From positions 1 to 64,000 of the IMG/VR virus record IMGVR_UViG_3300046542_000086: a stretch of 64,000 nt of DNA, one strand, 5' to 3'. Made by a program: the position numbers and the translations under genes. The notes beneath the pieces are model-generated. The model did not search any database. It was not told the DNA's origin and saw only the letters and a program-made list of their open reading frames with translations. Shown in pieces: positions 61,222 to 64,000 of this stretch (position 1 is the stretch's first letter; every line of letters begins with the position of its first letter). The DNA is from a virus.

Positions 61222-62034
61222 ATGAACATCTCTTTAGAACACCAGGCCAGTGTCCTGTCGATGGAAGCGTTTAACCTGCGCGCTTCTCTGACAGCACTGA
61301 CCAAAGTCTTTCCTCAATACGCTCGTGGCATCGGCGACACCATCCTTTCGTATCTGGCCAACGACCAACCACAGATCCCTCTGGTGCAGGTACCAAAGAA
61401 GACCGGTCTGGGTAAAGGCGTTGACTACTCGTCTCACCGTAAAACTGCCATCATTGGCCCTGCTGGTCTGAAGACCAACTACCTCGAGTACCTACACGCT
61501 GTAGAAGCCTCTGTAAGCCTCGCTAAGGAAGTCTACGCTTCACAGCTGGTACCTTTCAACCAATGGGTCGGCAGCCTCTTGGGCAGCCCTGAGGAGCTTA
61601 CCAGCATCGCTGTTAAGCAAGACGTGTTGAAGTACGACGACTCGGACATCGAGAAGTGCAAGCGTCTTCTGGAGAAGTGCATTAACCGCGCTAGCTCGCA
61701 GACCAAACACGAATACGGCAAGCTGGTTAAGCAGAATGCTGAGTGGGATGCGATCTTGGAAAAGACCAACCATCTCGTGGTCGGCTACCAAACCGTGAAC
61801 CGGACTGCGGTCCTCGATGAAGTGGATGTCCTTAACGAACAACTACTGAAGCTGGCTCAGCGTATCCAAGACGAACCAGAAGTCTATAAGGCTTCAGGTG
61901 TAACGATCTCGGAACTGGCCAAGCGTTGCCTCGTAGTTGCCCGTTTCGTAGAGTTCTACTCGATCACCGGTTACCTGATGACCGAACTGTCGAACTCGGT
62001 ACAAGCATCCGTAGATGCACTGAAGCGCCTGTAA
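61222..62034 (+). CDS. Probable virion protein (270 aa)
   Basis: Divergent from the UvsX-like gene. The ATG at 61222 has AAGGTG 5 bases upstream; the frame to 61123 is only leader. Helical and even in composition. By order it would match phiKZ gp153, a virion protein (inference). A strong terminator follows. Confidence 0.62.
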   Translation: MNISLEHQASVLSMEAFNLRASLTALTKVFPQYARGIGDTILSYLANDQPQIPLVQVPKKTGLGKGVDYSSHRKTAIIGPAGLKTNYLEYLHAVEASVSLAKEVYASQLVPFNQWVGSLLGSPEELTSIAVKQDVLKYDDSDIEKCKRLLEKCINRASSQTKHEYGKLVKQNAEWDAILEKTNHLVVGYQTVNRTAVLDEVDVLNEQLLKLAQRIQDEPEVYKASGVTISELAKRCLVVARFVEFYSITGYLMTELSNSVQASVDALKRL

Positions 62035-62037
62035 GCG

Positions 62038-62095
62038 TCATAAAGACTGACTACCCGGCTGAGGCTAGGTAGTCAGTCAGCTATGCTGGCTTGTT
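62038..62095. terminator. Bidirectional terminator with GTCATAAA/TATGCTGGC flanks
   Basis: GACTGACTACC and GGTAGTCAGTC form an 11-bp perfect stem between convergent genes ending at 62034 and 62095. Confidence 0.8.
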
Positions 62096-62502
62096 TAAGC
62101 CACACCCAATCTTGCCGTTTGAATGACAGTCCGGGCATCTTCCACCATTTTGGCAGTATCGCCGTATTGCATCCATGACGGCATCGCTTTAACTACTTGG
62201 TCTGCACCAGCCCCAAGCGAGCCACAGGCAATAGCTTGATCCAAGTCACAATTCTTCCATATCCGTTTGGAGAAAAGAACCGGAATTTCCAGGGCCTCCG
62301 TACAAGAAGCCAAGCTCATCTTCTTGTTCAGCAGTTCCAGATCTTTCAGTTCTGTGTGGGAGAGCTGCTTAAGTCCGGCAAACAGACTGACAACAAACAT
62401 CAGGCGTTTACCGTACCGTGGCAACCCCACCCGCAAGAGTCGAGTCATTAGTCTGTGGTTAAGACGACTGACCCGCTCCGTGATGGCGGTAATTGGGTTC
62501 AT
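62095..62502 (-). CDS. Hypothetical protein (135 aa)
   Basis: Basic N-terminus, leucine-rich. It follows the RNase H-like gene by 14 bases. Unknown. Confidence 0.68.
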   Translation of the reverse strand: MNPITAITERVSRLNHRLMTRLLRVGLPRYGKRLMFVVSLFAGLKQLSHTELKDLELLNKKMSLASCTEALEIPVLFSKRIWKNCDLDQAIACGSLGAGADQVVKAMPSWMQYGDTAKMVEDARTVIQTARLGVA

Positions 62503-62516
62503 AGGGCGTTCTCAGG

Positions 62517-64000
62517 TCAACTGGTCAAAAGACAGATGTTGGAATAAATACCAGCCCAAATACCAATGTCGTCGTCCGTTTGAACAATGGTAGCGTAACG
62601 GAAGGCCGTGTCGCTCTCTCGCCATGTGATCAAATGAACTTTGGGATTCAAGGCCGCCAACGCCGACAACGTGTTTCGGTTAGCGATGTCAATTCCGATC
62701 GTAACCGGAAGTTTAAACACGCCAGACTTCGCACCCGTGTCATACGCCGCTTCGATCTCTAGACGCTTCACCGTACTGTTGATCGCAGGGAGCAACTTCG
62801 TCACAGGCTTCTTCTTGGCGGTATTTACCTCATAGAGTAGACCTGTAATGTCGTTAACAATCACGCCCTTGCCAGTAGGGTCGCTGATGTAGTCAATCAA
62901 CATACTTTCCATCACACCCATTTGCTGCATAACCCGGAAGGCAATGCGGGGTGGACGCAGTTCTTTGGTCAGGAGCAGTTCACTCGCTGTGAACAGATCC
63001 ATCTTGCCATAGTTACAGTTCTGAAGGAACTGATCACCATAGCGTTCCAAGTCCGTGTAGGTCTTCGATGAAGTAATGTTACTCAACCGACCGATAATCA
63101 TGCTGTTGAAACCGCCGGTGTCCAAAGAGTCTTGGTGCGCCGTCAGCATCTCCAGTACAGGATTACGCTCTTTCAAGAACAGTACCGAGAAGCTTGCCGA
63201 GCTAACTGGTTTACCCAGGAAGTCGTCTTCAGCACCATGTTCGCCAAGGTAATACACCACACGACCATCTGGACTCTTCTGAGTGCCGCCCACATTGGTA
63301 TTGAAGTACCAGTACGGGTGAGAGATCATCCGGTTGTAATCAGCCTTGACACTCCAGTAGCCTTTCGCTTCAACCAGTTCGATCGAACGCAAGGCCTTAC
63401 CTTTCTTACCAGCGATGACTGCCGAAGTAGCCAGCAAGTCTACCGTATCGTTACCGGTGTCGCCACTGTGACCACGAACCCAACGGGTGTGAATCAAAGT
63501 ACCACGGTCTGCGAGGATTTGTTTAGCCACCAGAACCTGTTTCCACAGCTCAGCGTTAGCCACTGGGGTCAGGTCCGGTCGTACCCAGTTGTTGGACTGC
63601 CACTTAGGCGACCAGTTGAGCAAACCGTTCAAGGCGTACTTACTGTCGATGATCAACATCACCGAAACAACCTGTTGTTCGATGGCAACCTGTAAGGCTT
63701 CCAGCAAACCAGTTACTTCGGCAATGTTGTTAGTGGCTTCAGGGATCAACGAACCGTAACCATTGATGTACTTCAACGGCGTCACAGTCGAGATCATCGG
63801 GTTATCGAAATACTCAACCTCAGCATCACGATCAGCCGACTTGTAGTTAAAGAAGGACGAACCCGGCGCGGCATCAACCGCATCGATGTAGCCGAAGTTA
63901 GTGACTAAGCACGGGGCTCCGGTACCTTGCTTCGACTTCTCTGTCGTATAGATGTATCCATGGACACCCCAACCACCAATACCGCGAGACGGCTTACAGC
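62517..64000 (-). CDS. RNase HI-domain protein, cut by the right edge
   Basis: The frame is open past the right edge, so the ATG at 63797 is internal. Visible RNase HI elements are GIGGWGVHGYIY at the edge, NNIAEVTGLLEAL with the second catalytic acid, VMLIIDSKYALNGL with the third, and RGHSGDTGNDTVDLLA with the C-terminal His/Asp. The RNase H domain takes about the first 190 visible residues; a C-terminal region of about 300 residues has no recognised motif. It probably removes RNA from RNA-DNA hybrids during replication. The first catalytic Asp lies off the window. Confidence 0.8.
   Translation of the reverse strand, partial: CKPSRGIGGWGVHGYIYTTEKSKQGTGAPCLVTNFGYIDAVDAAPGSSFFNYKSADRDAEVEYFDNPMISTVTPLKYINGYGSLIPEATNNIAEVTGLLEALQVAIEQQVVSVMLIIDSKYALNGLLNWSPKWQSNNWVRPDLTPVANAELWKQVLVAKQILADRGTLIHTRWVRGHSGDTGNDTVDLLATSAVIAGKKGKALRSIELVEAKGYWSVKADYNRMISHPYWYFNTNVGGTQKSPDGRVVYYLGEHGAEDDFLGKPVSSASFSVLFLKERNPVLEMLTAHQDSLDTGGFNSMIIGRLSNITSSKTYTDLERYGDQFLQNCNYGKMDLFTASELLLTKELRPPRIAFRVMQQMGVMESMLIDYISDPTGKGVIVNDITGLLYEVNTAKKKPVTKLLPAINSTVKRLEIEAAYDTGAKSGVFKLPVTIGIDIANRNTLSALAALNPKVHLITWRESDTAFRYATIVQTDDDIGIWAGIYSNICLLTS

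Noticed and set aside
1-64000. CRISPR array, insertion sequence, integrase or attachment site
   Set aside because: No regularly spaced repeats, transposase or integrase motif was found; a lytic jumbo phage is not expected to have them.

Overview
This window is part of the genome of a nucleus-forming-type jumbo myovirus of the phiKZ group, most likely infecting Pseudomonas or a relative. The evidence is a PhuZ-type tubulin, a multisubunit virion RNA polymerase split over separate genes, a 2240-residue tail protein with a transglycosylase domain next to the polymerase genes, a large terminase, a contractile tail sheath and tube, a T4/phiKZ-style prohead protease and a UvsX/RecA-like ATPase. The host is inferred from family membership and cannot be proved here.

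Layout. (1) 1-2760: a minus-strand run of small unknown genes. (2) 2761-9540: an accessory, RNA-rich region. It has four ordinary tRNA genes (two Ser, Asn, Asp), several tRNA-like elements with abnormal or interrupted architecture, an ORF-free stretch of about 1 kb that looks like one large structured RNA, further chains of hairpins, small cytoplasmic and membrane proteins, a DUF2829/Tad2-like anti-Thoeris candidate and a papain-fold enzyme. (3) 9538-18600: PhuZ, a GNAT enzyme and small unknown genes. Among them is a tandemly duplicated protein behind an early-type promoter. (4) 18639-30579: terminase, virion structural proteins, sheath and tube. (5) 30623-35524: small minus-strand genes, two with early-type promoters, then the prohead protease. 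(6) 35535-53706: virion proteins, RNA polymerase beta and beta-prime parts, the giant tail protein and two more structural proteins. (7) 53770-64000: a run of unknown small genes, the UvsX-like ATPase, a probable virion protein and an RNase H-like gene cut by the right edge.

Two recurring signals organise expression. A TTT-n-AGAC-n-TATATTAC type promoter occurs six times, always on the minus strand in front of small genes, and matches the early promoter of phiKZ-like virion polymerases. Most terminator hairpins carry a GCATAA / TTATGC inverted repeat at the base of the stem. This is a second shared motif and could also act as a TATG-type late start site.

The least explained part is the RNA region. 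Two tRNA genes fit a normal 74-76-nt tRNA only if 55 and 81 nt are removed from the anticodon loop. One 84-nt cloverleaf has its arms in an unusual order, and the 1-kb RNA ends in a terminator. These were folded by eye and need covariance-model searches and RNA sequencing.
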